Origin: Eudromia elegans
Lineage: Eukaryota; Chordata; Aves; Tinamiformes; Tinamidae
Assembly (NCBI GenBank): GCA_003342815.1
Contig: PTEX01000119.1
Location: 1,600,135-1,664,134, forward strand
Direction: 5' to 3'
Length of the DNA: 64,000 nucleotides
In this document: piece after piece, positions 13,201 to 26,199 of the stretch
Layout of the letters: each line of letters opens with the position of its first letter
Numbering within the stretch: position 1 is the stretch's first letter
Translations under genes and position numbers: made by a program
The notes under the pieces: generated by a model
Told to the model about the DNA's origin: nothing
The model's database searches: none
Seen by the model: only the letters and a program-made list of their open reading frames with translations

Positions 13201-16200
13201 AACTCAACTGTCCTCTTGCAACACTGCATTAAATAATGAGAAATCATGGAGAGGAAATACAGGAAGTAGCTGGAAAGGGCAATATATCTGCAAATAGCAC
13301 TGCTTTCCTCAATTACATACAGAAAACTTCTTTGGAAAAGGGCAAGGCCCCTGGAAACCAGCTTGTTACTTACTGTCATCTCTGGACAGAACCAACAATT
13401 GCCCAAAAGACAGCATAAAACAAATTTATGGGCAACCCTATTCCCACAGTGCTGCAAGGGCTTCTGACAGGCCTATCCGAAGTGGAGTTCATGTCGTCTA
13501 TGCCACATAGACCTAACACATTTCACGTACTCAAATATCAATTTCCATGGGATAGGTATTTCATTAAAATCCTAATAGGTATCGTGGTAACCCCACAGAG
13601 AAGATGAAGAGCTCCAAGAACCACCCCCTGTGTCAAAGCTTTATACCAGCCATAAATATTTTTGCAAGAGGCATAGCACATAGTAGCCCTAGGCTCTAGC
13701 AAGTATGAGACCATGGGTAGGGAAGGAGGGCATGAAAGAATATTCCTCAGAAACAAAGAAGTTATATATTTTATATGTATATATATGTGCATATACATAC
13801 ATATATTTTATATGTATGTGTGTATATATATGCACATATACATATATATAAATATTATAGAGCAGTTGTAAAGTATGTGATGCTTGCAACTCTACTGCAG
13901 ATCGCTTCATCTGTTGATTCCAGACAACCTGGAGGATTTACAGTTCTTTTTGTGATTAATAATGATGTAAATCTCTGGTGATACTAGCATTAAAATGGAA
14001 TAATTGCAAAGATCTACTAGATTCTTTAAAATTCCTGACTGCTTTCACCCTGCCGTTATGCTACACTTTGTTTTCATGCACTGATGAGTTGTTAGTGCTC
14101 TCCAGAGCAGAAAATTATAAAAGCAATAGGTAGTACTAAGTGAGGAGGAAGGAAGGAAAATGTTAAAGCTAATACATTTTACCCAGTCTGAGTAGCAATC
14201 AAGCAATGTCAAGTATGCAGCTAAAGCCTCTTCACTCCAGACTTGTACAAGCATGATGATTACAGAACAAAATTACAGTTACTGCTAGATTATGTTTATG
14301 TCAGTTCACAAAAGTGCTCTTTCAGCGGGGAGATAGATTCATATCTTTGGGTTTCCTTCTCTATGAAATGGATTTTGGAAAACCCCCTTGTAGTAAAATT
14401 CACTGCACGGGGGCGTACTCTCTTCTGCATCTCAGTATCTCAGATTAAGTCAGCCTAATTTCCGTATATGCTAGATAAAGGCCATACACTAACTAAGGCA
14501 TCCCTTGATTCTGGTAATTGAGATATGAGAGGAAAAAGGGATCTGTTAGTTTCGACCAAAGCTAGATAGGAGGAAATGAATGAATGTTATCTTACGTTAT
14601 CTGGTTGGCCTGCAAAGAAATCACTTTGCATGAATCTAGCTAAGGAGAAAAACAGAATCTCTTTACCAAGGTGAAAAATAGCTCATCTTCACCCCACTCA
14701 ACATCTCCGTCTGAGTTCAGCAGAGATAAGCACATAAGCACCTCCGGAAGGAAACTCAGCTGAGACCTGAACTGCGCTGTGGAAGCAGCTTTTGCCACGA
14801 GCAAGGAAGGAGCCCAAGGCAAACCCCCTCACGGGTATCTGAAGCCAAGCAGAGGGTGCCCAGCTCAGTGCTCCCAACCTGGCAAGCAGTCTGCAACCCC
14901 CACCCGCACCATGAGGAGGAAGAGACACCCTCTTCCCTATGGAAAGCTCCATTGGCACAAAACCAGCCAAACAGACCCTACAGGAAGGCCAGAGTGGAAA
15001 ACACTGGATGATCCAGCTCTTAACTTGGCGCTTGGAGGGCAGGAAACCCGAATGGGGATGCTGATAGCAGAAGAGTGAAGCTGGTAACACCAGTTCATCA
15101 CGGGAGCTGAGGAATGGCTCCCGGCAGCTTCCACAGCACCCTCTGGAGCAAGGGATAGAGTTCAGCCCTCCTGCCAAGTCCAGGGACCTTTGGTGTCTTG
15201 TTTCTCCAGGGCGTTCCAGTGGCCTGCTGGCCTGAAGGGGTTTCCAGAACCCGGGAATTTAAGTCTTAGAGGGGAATTCTAGAGAAATGTACACACAGAG
15301 CTTATAAACTTTTCCAGATAGCCGAATTGTGGGCCAGGCCAGCTCTTTCTATGGAAAGCAGAGGTAACGTTAGCCCGGTCAGAAACAGGACACAGGCTTT
15401 GCAACCCGTAAGTGATCAGCGTAGTAAGGATCATTCCCTAACAAATATAGACTATGACACAGCTCTCGCCTACCACACTTCACAAAGAAAGCCTTTGACT
15501 TTACAAATGACTATGCACACATTTGGCTACTCTCAATGTGGGCAAAGGGAGTCACCAGGCTTTGTGACTGTGCCTAAAGCCGGCAGGTATGGCACCGAGA
15601 TGGAGGTGTGAAATCCCAGCCCTGCAAGCGCTTCCCTGTGTGCGCAGCTGCAGCGAGGCCAGGGACGCTCCTCGCGCTCTCGCCTAAGCACACGAGCAGC
15701 AGCAGGGTCTGATAAAGACACACATCTTTGCTGCAGACCAGCATGGCAGAAGGTGCAGCCGAGGCTGCCTGTGTGTGGACACAGACGCATGGTTTGCTGC
15801 ACGAATTTGCTTGCATAAATCCAACTTGGGGTTTGTTCACCCCACACTTGGCTCAGCTTTGCAGACTGACCTGTTGATCTGCATTTGCTGCCAGCAAGTG
15901 GCTATGGTAATGTCACCTTTCACTGCAATATCTTTCCTAAATTCTTCTCATAATTATTGAGTCAAATGGGTAACCAGAAGTACACAGCGAGTGATGAAGA
16001 CTTGGTTTCTCTCCAACGTTGCACAGTGATCCTGTAACAGTGTGTGCTTTAATGACTAAGTCTTTAAATGTGCAGCAAACAGAGCACGCATGTAAGAGTG
16101 CTATAGTAGAGAAACTAGGATTCAACAGGAGAAAATGACAAATTCAATGTAATAAAATGAATAGAGATTTCACTGGGAACGTGACAGATGCAAGTGCAGG

Positions 16201-19200
16201 CTGTTTACATGAATGATGCCTAATTCTAGATAATCATTTGCATGCCTTTACTACAAAGTCCCAAAATGGGGATGGCACATTTCTTTAAGGTCAAAATATT
16301 TTTTGTTTGACCCAGAAGATACGTTTTCTGTGTTTTCTTTTCCACAAGAAAAGCAAAATTTAATTTCATTAAGCATCAGTGTTGCTTTTCTTTCTTCTCT
16401 CTGGCATTTTCATGGGCGAAGAAAAACAAAAAATGTTCAGATGCACAATCTGAATTGTGGAGACTCCACCGATCCCCAGTGGGCAGAAGATAAATGATAA
16501 GAATAACTATTTTAATACAGTTTATTGAATAACTATTTAATTGCCATTATATCCACATAAAGTCTGCAGCTCATTCTTTTTTATACTGCCACATAATACG
16601 TGGAACTCAGATTCTTGCAGTTCCCAGCAGGAGAAAGTCTCATGTCCAGGAAGCTAACAGCTAAGCATCTTCAAAACAAAAGACTGAGCAGACATTTTTG
16701 TACTATATTTACTTGTGGAGTATTGGACTTAGTCATTGCGCATATTATTCATGCTGCAAAGAAAGTAAAGTGTGCTGTCTCTCTCTCTTTTTTTTTTTAA
16801 TTTGCTGTCTTTATTTCTAACTAAACCTGATTTGTCAGGACCACTTCCGCAACCCATGGGAGAGCTGACCTCTTCCGTGACCCAAGCTCTCGTGGCTATT
16901 GGCAGCTCCATAAGTTGTTTTCTGCCCCTGCTGCACCCGCGCACGCAGTGAAGGAGGAGATCTGACAAGTTAACCCTCCTGTATGGCAAGAGGAGGCCAG
17001 CATCCTGCTCCTGGGCTTGTCCTCACACCCACTTGGATGGATGCAGCATCCCCATTGGTGGGGACACCCTCTGGTGAGCTTGCAGCCTCTGGAGACCCTG
17101 CATCCATGGAGCGCTCGTGCGTGCCAGGAGAAGCATGTGGTGATGAGGATGACTCAGCACACGCTCCAGTCTCCAGGAGTTTTTCCCAGTGGTTGACTGG
17201 GCTGGGGACGTGGGCAACGCAAGCGCGCGCTCGCCAGCACAAGTCAGCCTTGCAGGGCGTTGGGGCTGCACAGCAAGCCAGTGGGCTGGTTTCCCCGGGC
17301 ACTCTGTTCCCCGCGGCACACTGCAGGGAACAAAAAGCCTGGCTTGCTGCAAACCTTGGCCTGCATCGTTGGCAGCACTGCCGCAGCAGCACGGGCACAC
17401 CAGGCGGCAGGCTCCCGTCGGTACCCGCCGGAGGATGCAGAGAGCTGCCTGGCAGCAGCCAGGCTGGGCACAAGTGCAGCCTTCCCCCAGCTGCGGCTGC
17501 AGCGGGATGCCCTGGGCCTTGCGCTTGGGAGGCGTAGGGAGCTGTAAGGAGGTCAGATGTGTCATGCTCTTTGGGCTCGAAATAAAGGTGCTAATTAATG
17601 CTTGGGAGACATACAAGACCTTGAATTTAGCAGAAGCTGTTTCAGCAGCAGTGCTCCACCTTTGTCAGGAAGTGGCAGCCTGTGCTGGGGAAGGCAGGGC
17701 TGTGCATTGGTGCGTGCTGGTGACAAGAGCCTTCCCAAGACACTGGGAGAACAGGGGCAGCACAAGGAGCTGAGGGACGAGCACAGACAGGCATGAGTTA
17801 CTGCAAAGCCCAGTCCTGGTCCTTGTGCCCCGGGAGGCCGTGGGTGGCCTACAGGCCCTGGGCACAAGGGGACATTGGTGCTGTGGGAGCTCGTCGTGCC
17901 CATGGGGTGTGGAAGGAGCCAGGGGCTTCTGCAAACAAGACCCTCTTTCCATCACATGAAGCCTCTGCTGATCTTGTTTTGTGTCCTCACTTGACACAAA
18001 CCCTTTACAGCCACCTTGCAAAACCCGCTATAAAGATATTATTAGAAACGAGCAGGCTTGGAGCTCTCCAAGGGCTCCACGAGTCCAGGCCACGCTTCCA
18101 GTGCGGATGGCGCCGGGCTGGCCCTGGCACCCATCCCGCAGGCACCCGGTGCAGGATTCGCTGCGGAGAGTGCCCTGCACTCGTGGAGTGCCCGGAGTCC
18201 CACGGCATGGCAGGCGTGGGGCCCCCCACAGGACCCCATGCGGGAGGTGACTTCATCCCGGAGGGTCGGCGCCGGTGCCTCGTGCAGCGACGCTGCAGAG
18301 CCGCGCGCGGGAGACCTGACTCGCTGCAAACCTTTGGTGGGCTGCCTTGGCTCGGGACATCGTTGCATGGAGGGGTTCCTTTCCTACACAAAAAGCTCGA
18401 AGGCCTCTCACTTTCCATCTGCAAGGTAAGAGAGTTGCTGTGAAATGCAAGCACCGTGTGTGTCTCTCCTGGAAATATCAGATTACACTCGGGGCTTTGA
18501 CAAATGCTTCTTGAAATGCAGTTTTGAGATGCAGGAGCTACGGGAAGTATTGTTTACAACCAATGCCAAGGAAATCACAAAGAGATTAAACAGTGTGATA
18601 GAAGATATGGTTATCTTTATGAAAGCAAATTCAGTGATGAGAAGGAGGAAAGTTGCTGTCCTGACACTTGAAATATAAGCAGGAAACCAGAGGAAAATAT
18701 TTACCATGTAGCTCTGGCCCAGATGCCCTCTGGACACTAGTGACTGCAAACCTGTACACGTGCTTTACTGCTGAAACATCTGGCTGTCACGTCCCAGAGT
18801 GCGTCTGAAGGGAAAACTCCTGAGTAAATGCAGCCAAGGCTGAATAACAACTAGGAGGAGAAACTGGCTGCTCTCCATGAAGTTTGCTCCGGCTTACCAC
18901 TTGTTCCAAGAAACCAGCCCGATGATTGATGGTGGGAATGCTGAGAATGCTCGGTCCACGCCGAGCCGCCACCGGCTCCTCGGCAGAGGCATGGGGAAAA
19001 TAGCTGAGCTACCCCTCCTGCTTCGTGCTAATGGATATCTATGCCCAGCTATGGGAATGGGGGCGAGATAAGTATTTGCAGAGCTTGTTTACGTGTTGCT
19101 GCCTTCATGTGACGGCCCGGAGGGGGCCCCGGTGCTCCTGCAAGTGGGGGAGCTGCACACCGGCCTGTTCCCTGCGTGGTGGGGCCGGATCCCGGAGCTG

Positions 19201-21624
19201 CCCAAGGCCGCAGGACGCAGCGGGTCTGGCTCCGTGTCGAGCCCCAAGAGGGCACCCAGGCGGGATGCGCGTCTCTGCCTGTCCCGCTTCCGGAAGCAGG
19301 AAAAGCAGGGAGTCTCCGGCGGAGTATCGCTTTCCACATCCCACAGCCTCCCACTTCCGACCCGCAGATGTGTCAGCGCTGACACACCAGCGGTGCACGA
19401 GGGCCGGCTCCACGTGGCGCCGGAGGTGCTCCTCCTTGCCCCTGCCTCCTGCAGCTTAGGGCCTGCAAAGGGTCCGCTCCGTGTGTGTGCACCACTTCAG
19501 CCAGAAGTTAGCATCTTCCCTTGAGGAGTTCGGGTAGAATGCAAGCCCTGAGTGGACTTCTGGGCTGGAGCAAACCTCACCTTTAAGACACACACCACAG
19601 TTTTCCTGTAAACCTCACAGCCTCAGCCTTGCAGCAGCTACTCACACCACCGCCTAGACCAGAGGTGCATAAAGCAGCACCCAGGGAGCGCAGGCCGAGG
19701 CTGCACGTGTCTCTGGCTGCCCACGTTTCCCCCAGCACAGCAGCACTGCCATCTCGTACTCCCGTGTGCACCCCTCTCCCGTCAGGCCTTGGGCAGGAGG
19801 AGAAGGGAAGCTCTAGCAGTGCCGCAGGAACGGGCATTGGGGCTCCACAGTTTCCAGCACGACACGCTGCTCTGGAAACCCGGAGGACTCTTGGGCAGCA
19901 CAGAAACAGTGCTATAGAAAGCGGGAATGGAAATGTGGAAGTAGGGGAACATATGAAGAACAATAAACAGCAGGTGAATCTGTAGAGGTGCAGCAGCTGT
20001 GAACAAAGCACCAAGTGCTATCTCAGAGGAAAAACACGAAAACAGAGACTTCGCTGAATTTGTGCTCTTCCCTACAGATGCATCCTCCACAGAACTGGCC
20101 AGATTGCATGTCACACCCCAAAACGTGTGTTGTAATTTTAGCAGTTTCCCCTATTCATGAATTGGACATGCAACGTCTTGCAACATCTTAGTAACTCATA
20201 AGCATTTGCCAAAGACTCCACGTGACCAAGTCTTGGCCTGTCACTGGCTCATGGGCTGTTTCCATGAGCTACCCATTTCAGCAAATATCCGCCTCAGGTG
20301 CATGGGTTCTCTGCTCAGTGGTAGCATCATTGTTATTTGTTAAGGAAGAGGAGAACAGTCAGCAGGAATAACAAGACGTGTGGCTAAGGAATCCCAGGCT
20401 GAGCGTATGCACTAAGGGACACATACCATTCACGCTGACCCTTGAGAATTACAGATACTTTTGTGAATTATATCCGAAAGTATATGGACAAACAACATGA
20501 CCATGACTTCAGTCACAAAAGATATTTATAAATCACTTACTTCAGATTTGCCCAATTCTGTCACAACTTGGAGGGTCTTGCTGCCAAAAAAAAGCAAATG
20601 ATCTGAGCTCATTTACCAGCAATTACTTATAGATTAGTACATATTGGTACAACTGGATTTATGGTTATCATGACTCAAAGAAAAGATTGCCATCAGAGAC
20701 CAGTAAGGTTCAAAGAAAGGAATTCTTGCTTCCCTGTAGAGGGAAATACTTGGAGAAGCTTTACAAGCTTGTCTTGGGAAGATCCTGTCTATTGGTTATA
20801 ACATTGAAATCACAACACTGTCTGGGACCGATAGCATCAGGGAAAAAACATAATCAAGGAAAATCATGAGGGAAAATTCATAAGAAGTAAAGCATTACTT
20901 TCTGCTTTGTGCAAGAGCGGAAAGAGAAGGAAAGGTGGAGCTGGGGAGTTGCCAGCACTGTCTGAGCTGGTAGGAGCTCTGCCAAGCAAAATGGGTCCTG
21001 GAGCAGGACAAGCGTTGGCAGGAGCCAGCACAAGGAAGCACCGGTGAGGGAGCAGGGAGAAGGCTCTGACCGAAACCAGGTCGAGTGGATATGGATTTCA
21101 AGTGCAGCCAAGGTGTCTTCACTCAGTCAGGAAAGCTCGTGACAAACGGGATTCTGGTCTTCCTCTGCTGACGGCTTTTGCTCTCATACCAGAGAGCTCA
21201 GTGCAGAGCAGGGAGCACAGGCTGCTCACAAAACGTCCTCTCCAGGCACCAAGAGCATGACAGGGGCATATAGCTGACAGGAGAGGCATGCTTTCACAAG
21301 GAAATATAGACCTGAAATCAGTTTTCAAATGCATGGACGGCTGCTTCCACGCTGAGCTCATGCTAATATCCTTAGAGACATTAAAAGCTGACTTCTTTTT
21401 CTCTGACCTTAAATTGGTCCTTACAAGCCAGCTGCAAAACAAGATGTGAAGGTTCTTAAAATTAACCAAGGGGCTGAATTGACTCATGGCAATCCCAGAA
21501 AATTGAGAAAGGAATATGTGATTTAAGACATTTTTCCTGCTTTATCCGTTCTAAGTGTTGCACAGGCAGTTTAGTTTCCCTTGAAGTTCAAGGCCTATAA
21601 ATAAGCAGGGTCTGCAAGTACCCA
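10231..21624. other. Intergenic sequence, no gene seen
   Basis: Long non-coding tract. GC-richer patches lie at 11760-12010, 16980-17560, 18040-18330 and 19100-19480, and an AT tract at 13760-13860. Open frames in the GC patches overlap on several frames of both strands, as expected by chance. Confidence 0.6.
13760..13860. repeat. TATATG/CATATA tract in two similar halves
   Basis: The tract is alternating purine-pyrimidine. A module beginning ATTTTATATGTAT occurs twice, about 36 bp apart, so the second half looks like a diverged duplicate of the first. Confidence 0.85.
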
Positions 21625-21822
21625 TAGGAAAGAATCACAGAACAATTTAGATTGGAAAAGATACCTGGAAGTCATCCAGGCCACTCTCCTGCTCCAAACA
21701 AGGCTAACTCCAAGGCTAGATCAAGGTCATGTCCAGCTAAGTCTTGAGCATCTCTAGGGATGGGATTCGACCAGCCTTCTGGCAACCTGGTCTGGGATTT
21801 GACTGTCCTCCAGTAAAAAGGA
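21625..21822 (-). mobile_element. CR1 LINE, 3' part, minus orientation
   Basis: The plus strand opens AGAATCACAGAACA and continues through the diagnostic CR1 3' region (TTGGAAAAGATACCTGGAAG, TCATCCAGGCCA, GGGATGGGATTCGACC). These are the reverse complement of a CR1 3' end, which terminates in ATTCTRTG repeats. CR1 is the dominant LINE family in birds. The copy is truncated and carries no open reading frame. It runs directly into the GGGAA array. Confidence 0.85.
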
Positions 21823-21870
21823 AGGGAAGGGAAGGGAAGGGAAGGGAAGGGAAGGGAAGGGAAGGGAAGG
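21808..21870 (+). repeat. GGGAA pentanucleotide microsatellite, runs into gap
   Basis: Pure GGGAA/GAAGG repeats run up to the N block. They begin within the CR1 copy at its AAAAAGGAAG stretch. Confidence 0.93.
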
Positions 21871-22165
21871 NNNNNNNNNNNNNNNNNNNNNNNNNNNNNN
21901 NNNNNNNNNNNNNNNNNNNNNNNNNNNNNNNNNNNNNNNNNNNNNNNNNNNNNNNNNNNNNNNNNNNNNNNNNNNNNNNNNNNNNNNNNNNNNNNNNNNN
22001 NNNNNNNNNNNNNNNNNNNNNNNNNNNNNNNNNNNNNNNNNNNNNNNNNNNNNNNNNNNNNNNNNNNNNNNNNNNNNNNNNNNNNNNNNNNNNNNNNNNN
22101 NNNNNNNNNNNNNNNNNNNNNNNNNNNNNNNNNNNNNNNNNNNNNNNNNNNNNNNNNNNNNNNNN
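21871..22165. other. Assembly gap, 295 N
   Basis: The run of N lies inside a GGGAA/GGAA microsatellite, so its true length is uncertain. Confidence 1.
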
Positions 22166-22260
22166 AAGGAAGGAAGGAAGGAAGGAAGGAAGGAAGGAAG
22201 GAAGGAAGGAAGGAAGGAAGGAAGGAAGGAAGGAAGGAAGGAAGGAAGGAAGGAAGGAAG
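22166..22260 (+). repeat. GGAA tetranucleotide microsatellite, emerges from gap
   Basis: About 24 uninterrupted AAGG copies follow the gap. The left side of the gap is a pentamer array and the right side a tetramer array, so the unit changes inside the unsequenced part. Confidence 0.95.
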
Positions 22261-22262
22261 TC

Positions 22263-22480
22263 TGTTTATGTCTAATTTCAAATCTCTCGTTGCAGTTTGT
22301 GACAGTTGTCTCTTTTGCAGTGCATCTCTGGGAAGAGTTTGGCTCCTCTTCGACCACCCATCAGGCAGCTGAAGAGCTCCATAAATCAAGCGCTCCAACC
22401 CTCTGACCACCTTGGACTCGGTCCAGCTCATCCGCGTCTCTCCTGCTCGGGGCTCAGGACACCAGCTGTGGCCTCAGCAG
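22263..22480 (-). mobile_element. CR1 LINE, continuation of the same copy
   Basis: After the microsatellite the plus strand resumes with CR1-type sequence: CTCTCGTTGCAGTTTGTGAC, then GCTCCAACCCTCTGACCACC and CTTGGACTCGGTCCAGCTC. In a minus-oriented CR1 these segments lie just internal to the piece ending at 21822, so both belong to one insertion split by the array. The internal end is about 22480 and fades by eye. Confidence 0.7.
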
Positions 22481-25400
22481 CGCTGAGGAGGGAAAGGTCC
22501 TGAGTGCTCCCGCGAGCGCTGCCCGCCCGGGCTGCATCTCCCCTCGGCGCTGTGAGGGCCCTCGGCCAGCTTGCTGCCCACCGGCGTCCACCACCGTGCC
22601 TGCAAAGCTGCTGCTCCCTCCCAGCTCCGCCCGGCCCTCGGGCTGGCCAAGTGTGTCTTCAGACTTGATGAGGATGTGCCTGTGCCCGGCATCCAGCGCG
22701 TCACCAAGGGGGTGCGGGCGGCCAAATCCTCGGGCGGTGCCAACTGCACCAAAATCACTCGTCCCACCGGCTTTGTGTGCGCGTGGAAAATGGCCGGAGT
22801 CACGGAGACAGGGGATTTTGCCCATTAAAGTTAGCTCTGTGACTCACAGGAAATGCTTAATATATTATATATTTATATATATTTTATATATATATATATT
22901 TATATATATTTTTATATATATTTTATATTTATATATATATAAAAGCATATTATAAGCATTTTTTTTTCCAAGTGTACATTTTTGGACAAATTTGCTCTCA
23001 CTTTTATAAACTGACTTCTTATTCCCTGAGGATTTTTATTGCACACAGAACAGAAGTATCCCTCAAACAGTTCTTCAACAGCCATTAATTTTTTGCCACT
23101 TTTTTCCTCCCAGGCAAAGCATCAGACAGCAGAATTTTTTGTCTTTGTGTTTTTTTCTTTTTCCCTGATTTGAGTCCCAGAGATGAAAAAGCACAGCAAG
23201 CTCCAGATCTTGACCCGAAAGCAACCGTGCACTAAGCAGCCAGTGCTGTAAGAGAGAGAGGTCGCCTTGGCTTTGGCTTCGGTTTAGTGTGAAGAGAATA
23301 TTGCCAATATTTTTGACCTACAAAACTCCAGTTCTGTTCAAAAGGTTGCAGTGACCCAGGGATTTGTCAGGTGTGGTCACAGAGCCAAAGTCATCCTGTG
23401 TGCAGAAGAGCTCTCACTGCACCCACGTAGCTGCATAGCTGGACAGATACAAGTGTCCTAGCTGCCATTCCCCTGCAAGGCACTGGAGAAATAAATCATA
23501 TCAAGTCTCACAGGGAAGGAAAAGAAATACAGAAATATCCCTAGAAAAACACAGTGTTGGAATTAAATTAAATTAAATTAGGTTTTAGTCACACTTGCCA
23601 AGACATTGCCACATTGCCAAGTCCAAAAAAGCCTGTGGAGAACAAAGTCCTTTCTGTGTGGAAAGAATATGCTCTAGTACACAGCTAACAACACTATGGC
23701 CGCATCCCGGGCAAAGGGGAAAACAAGCTTCAGCCACAGTTTTTTTTGAACTTTGAGCTTGCCATGGTTTTGAGAGAAAAGCACGAGACTTGCACGAAGG
23801 CCCCTCAGGTCCCAGCTGAGGGCTCGTGCACGCTGCCGCTGGCTTGGCTTGGGCAGTCATTGCTGCTGCTGTGGCCCAAGCCCTCAACCTGCCACGGCAA
23901 GGGGCACACAGGCCAGGCCTGTGCCAGAAGCATCCGCAGCACCAAAGCAACGGTTGTAGGTTCTCTTTGGGATGTCATCCAAGACACACCAGTGCAATCG
24001 TGCTCCTATTAGTGCTGGCCTGCTCCAGCAGCACCGTCTGCTTTACCTTGCAAACTTCTGCAAGCTGTTTCCCAACAAATTAATTTTTAAAAAAAAAAAA
24101 AAAATTAGAAAAAAAAAGAAGAGAGAACTAAAGATTTTCCTGCTTAGACACGGACATCATTTATTCCTAGATTTTAATCTGTATTTGTATCCTGCAGTGT
24201 ACATAAGGCAATAGAGATCCTCAAGGGTGAGGTGCAGAAGGTTTTTGCTGTGCTCTAGGTTATGTCTAGAGCATCATTTAAATCCAAGTGATCTACACAT
24301 CTGTCAGCTGTTGACCCCCTGGTGATTTTTACTTTTTGAGCCAACGTAAACCTGCTTTGTAAACATACATATGCAGATTTTGGAGACCTAGCTCTCAAAG
24401 CGACCTGTCTGCCTCTGCTCTCGCTGTCGCTTGCAGGCTGTGTTTGCCTTCCCGAGCCAGGCTCCAAGTCTAGGTACTGTGTCCTCTGGATGCAGGGGCA
24501 GGAGTTACGACTTTGGCAAGCTAGTTTGTGAATGCCTTGGGGGTAATCCAGGACATTTTTCTAGTGGGAAACAACTGCAGAACGCAGAATGCAAACATAA
24601 ATTTTAGTTCTACTAGGTTAATGAGATTGTTTTTGTTTCTTTTGCACATTAAGCATAAAGGCACTGCATTTTACATGTGTTTTCCATCTACCACAACCAC
24701 ACAGCATTCTCGGGACACAAAGACAGAAAGAAATCCATGGGAGACTCGTGCTCTGGGTCATGCTCTCAGAAGTCCTTACTTGGTCTGGAATACACTGAGC
24801 AGATCCTCTAGCTCAAGGAGCCCTGCATGCATGAGGCATGCGTCTCGTTTCACAGAGCATTCGTAGCTGTGCCTCCATGGGAGGAAGGAAGCATTTCTGC
24901 ACATGGTCCCAATTTCATTTGAATCTGTCTTTATATATTTTCCCACATGCTGCTCTTCATTTGTGAATACGGTGTTGAGATTTATCCTCGCCTGGAACAC
25001 TGAAATGGTTGAAGGAGATGAACTGTAGATATTCCCATTGGGCCTTCAGAAGAAATCTGAGCAATCTGCTTCTCTGAAGAGAGTTAAAAAGCCTATGCTC
25101 CATATTTCTGAAGTTATTTCCCTTTCCTAAGCCCCCAGCTCAGTTGCTGGATGTAGGAATGAGAATGGCATTGGGAGCATGCACAGGGAAATAAATATGG
25201 CTTTCCTCCATACCTCCCACATAGCATGCTCCACTTTCCTACAGTAACCACCAGTGACTGATCCCAGGAAGGGCACAAAGTGTAGTCTTCCCATTCAAGA
25301 CATGAAAAATCACGCCACCTTTGCTTCATCTCCATGTGTCCTTCTCCACAATTCCTGTTTTCCACCAGCAGAACAGCACCAAGTCCCAGTTGCAACGTGC

Positions 25401-25872
25401 GGCTCCTTCTTCCTCTCGGGCACTGGAGGAGAAGGAATCTGCATCTGCAGGATGCAGCCTCCTTCCTACCTGCACTAATGTGCGGGATGGCATCAAAGCC
25501 ACTGGCACAGTTGCAACAAACCCTACCATAAGCAGCTGCTTCCAAGAACGGGGTTCGGAGAGCTAGGAGGGCTGTGCTGGGGAACACAGACAGGTCGTTT
25601 AGCGCAAGGCGGCCAGGCCCAGAAACTCCGCAGTCCTGCTTTCACTGAAAACCTGCTCTGAGGCTTTTGTTTGATTGTGTCTGTGTGCGAGGAGTTGCTA
25701 GGCTTATGGATACCTAACTTCCCCAACTTGGTGGCTATTTTAGCAGCAGTGGGCTTTAGGAAGCAGGTCACACTTCCTAAAAAACATGCAAGTTCTCTGA
25801 GGATATCCACAGATCAGAAAGATGCATGCAGCAGCTACCTTCTGTTTTGGTCTCCTAAGCTGTCTTTCCAAT

Positions 25873-25875
<3 letters not shown>
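22481..25875. other. Intergenic sequence, no gene seen
   Basis: GC-rich to about 22800, then the AT tract at 22857-22946, then ordinary sequence with an AATTA pentamer run near 23566 and A-rich runs near 24090-24120. Nothing coding is recognised. Confidence 0.6.
22857..22946. repeat. AT-rich TATATATTT low-complexity tract
   Basis: Nearly pure A/T with irregular TATATATTTTATA modules. It is self-complementary and could extrude as a cruciform. Confidence 0.9.
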
Positions 25876-25903
<28 letters not shown>

Positions 25904-25925
25904 CTTACTTACTTACTTATTTTGT
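25876..25925 (+). repeat. ATTT/ACTT tetranucleotide tract
   Basis: ATTT repeats pass into ACTT repeats and end in TTATTTTG. Similar short ATTT runs occur at 1871-1892 and 42017-42035. Confidence 0.9.
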
Positions 25926-26028
25926 CTGTGTTACTGCCACACCAGTAATAGACAAATAAATAAATAAGCGGACAAGAAGGTACCGTTTTTAACGTCTCTG
26001 TCCCTCCCAGTTGGCGCGACTCTGTGGG

Positions 26029-26196
26029 TGGGTGTGCGGATGGGTGTGCAGGTAGGTGTGCGGGTGGGTGTGCGGGTGGGTGTGCAGGCGGGTGTGCGGG
26101 TAGGTGTGTGGGTAGGTGTGCGGATGGGTGTGCAGGCGGGTGTGCGGGCGGGTGTGCGGATGGGTGTGCGGGTGGGTGTGCGGGTGGGTGTGCGTG
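26029..26196 (+). repeat. 12-bp minisatellite
   Basis: Fourteen copies of a 12-bp unit of the type TGGGTGTGCGGG, with variation at positions 1-2 and 10-12 (TA/CG starts; GGA, AGG ends). Because 12 is a multiple of three, several frames stay open across it; the resulting four-residue repeats are not evidence of a gene. Confidence 0.92.
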
Positions 26197-26199
26197 GCT

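Noticed and set aside
26029..26196. Regular short repeats considered as a CRISPR array
   Set aside because: There are no unique spacers; it is a contiguous minisatellite in a vertebrate genome.
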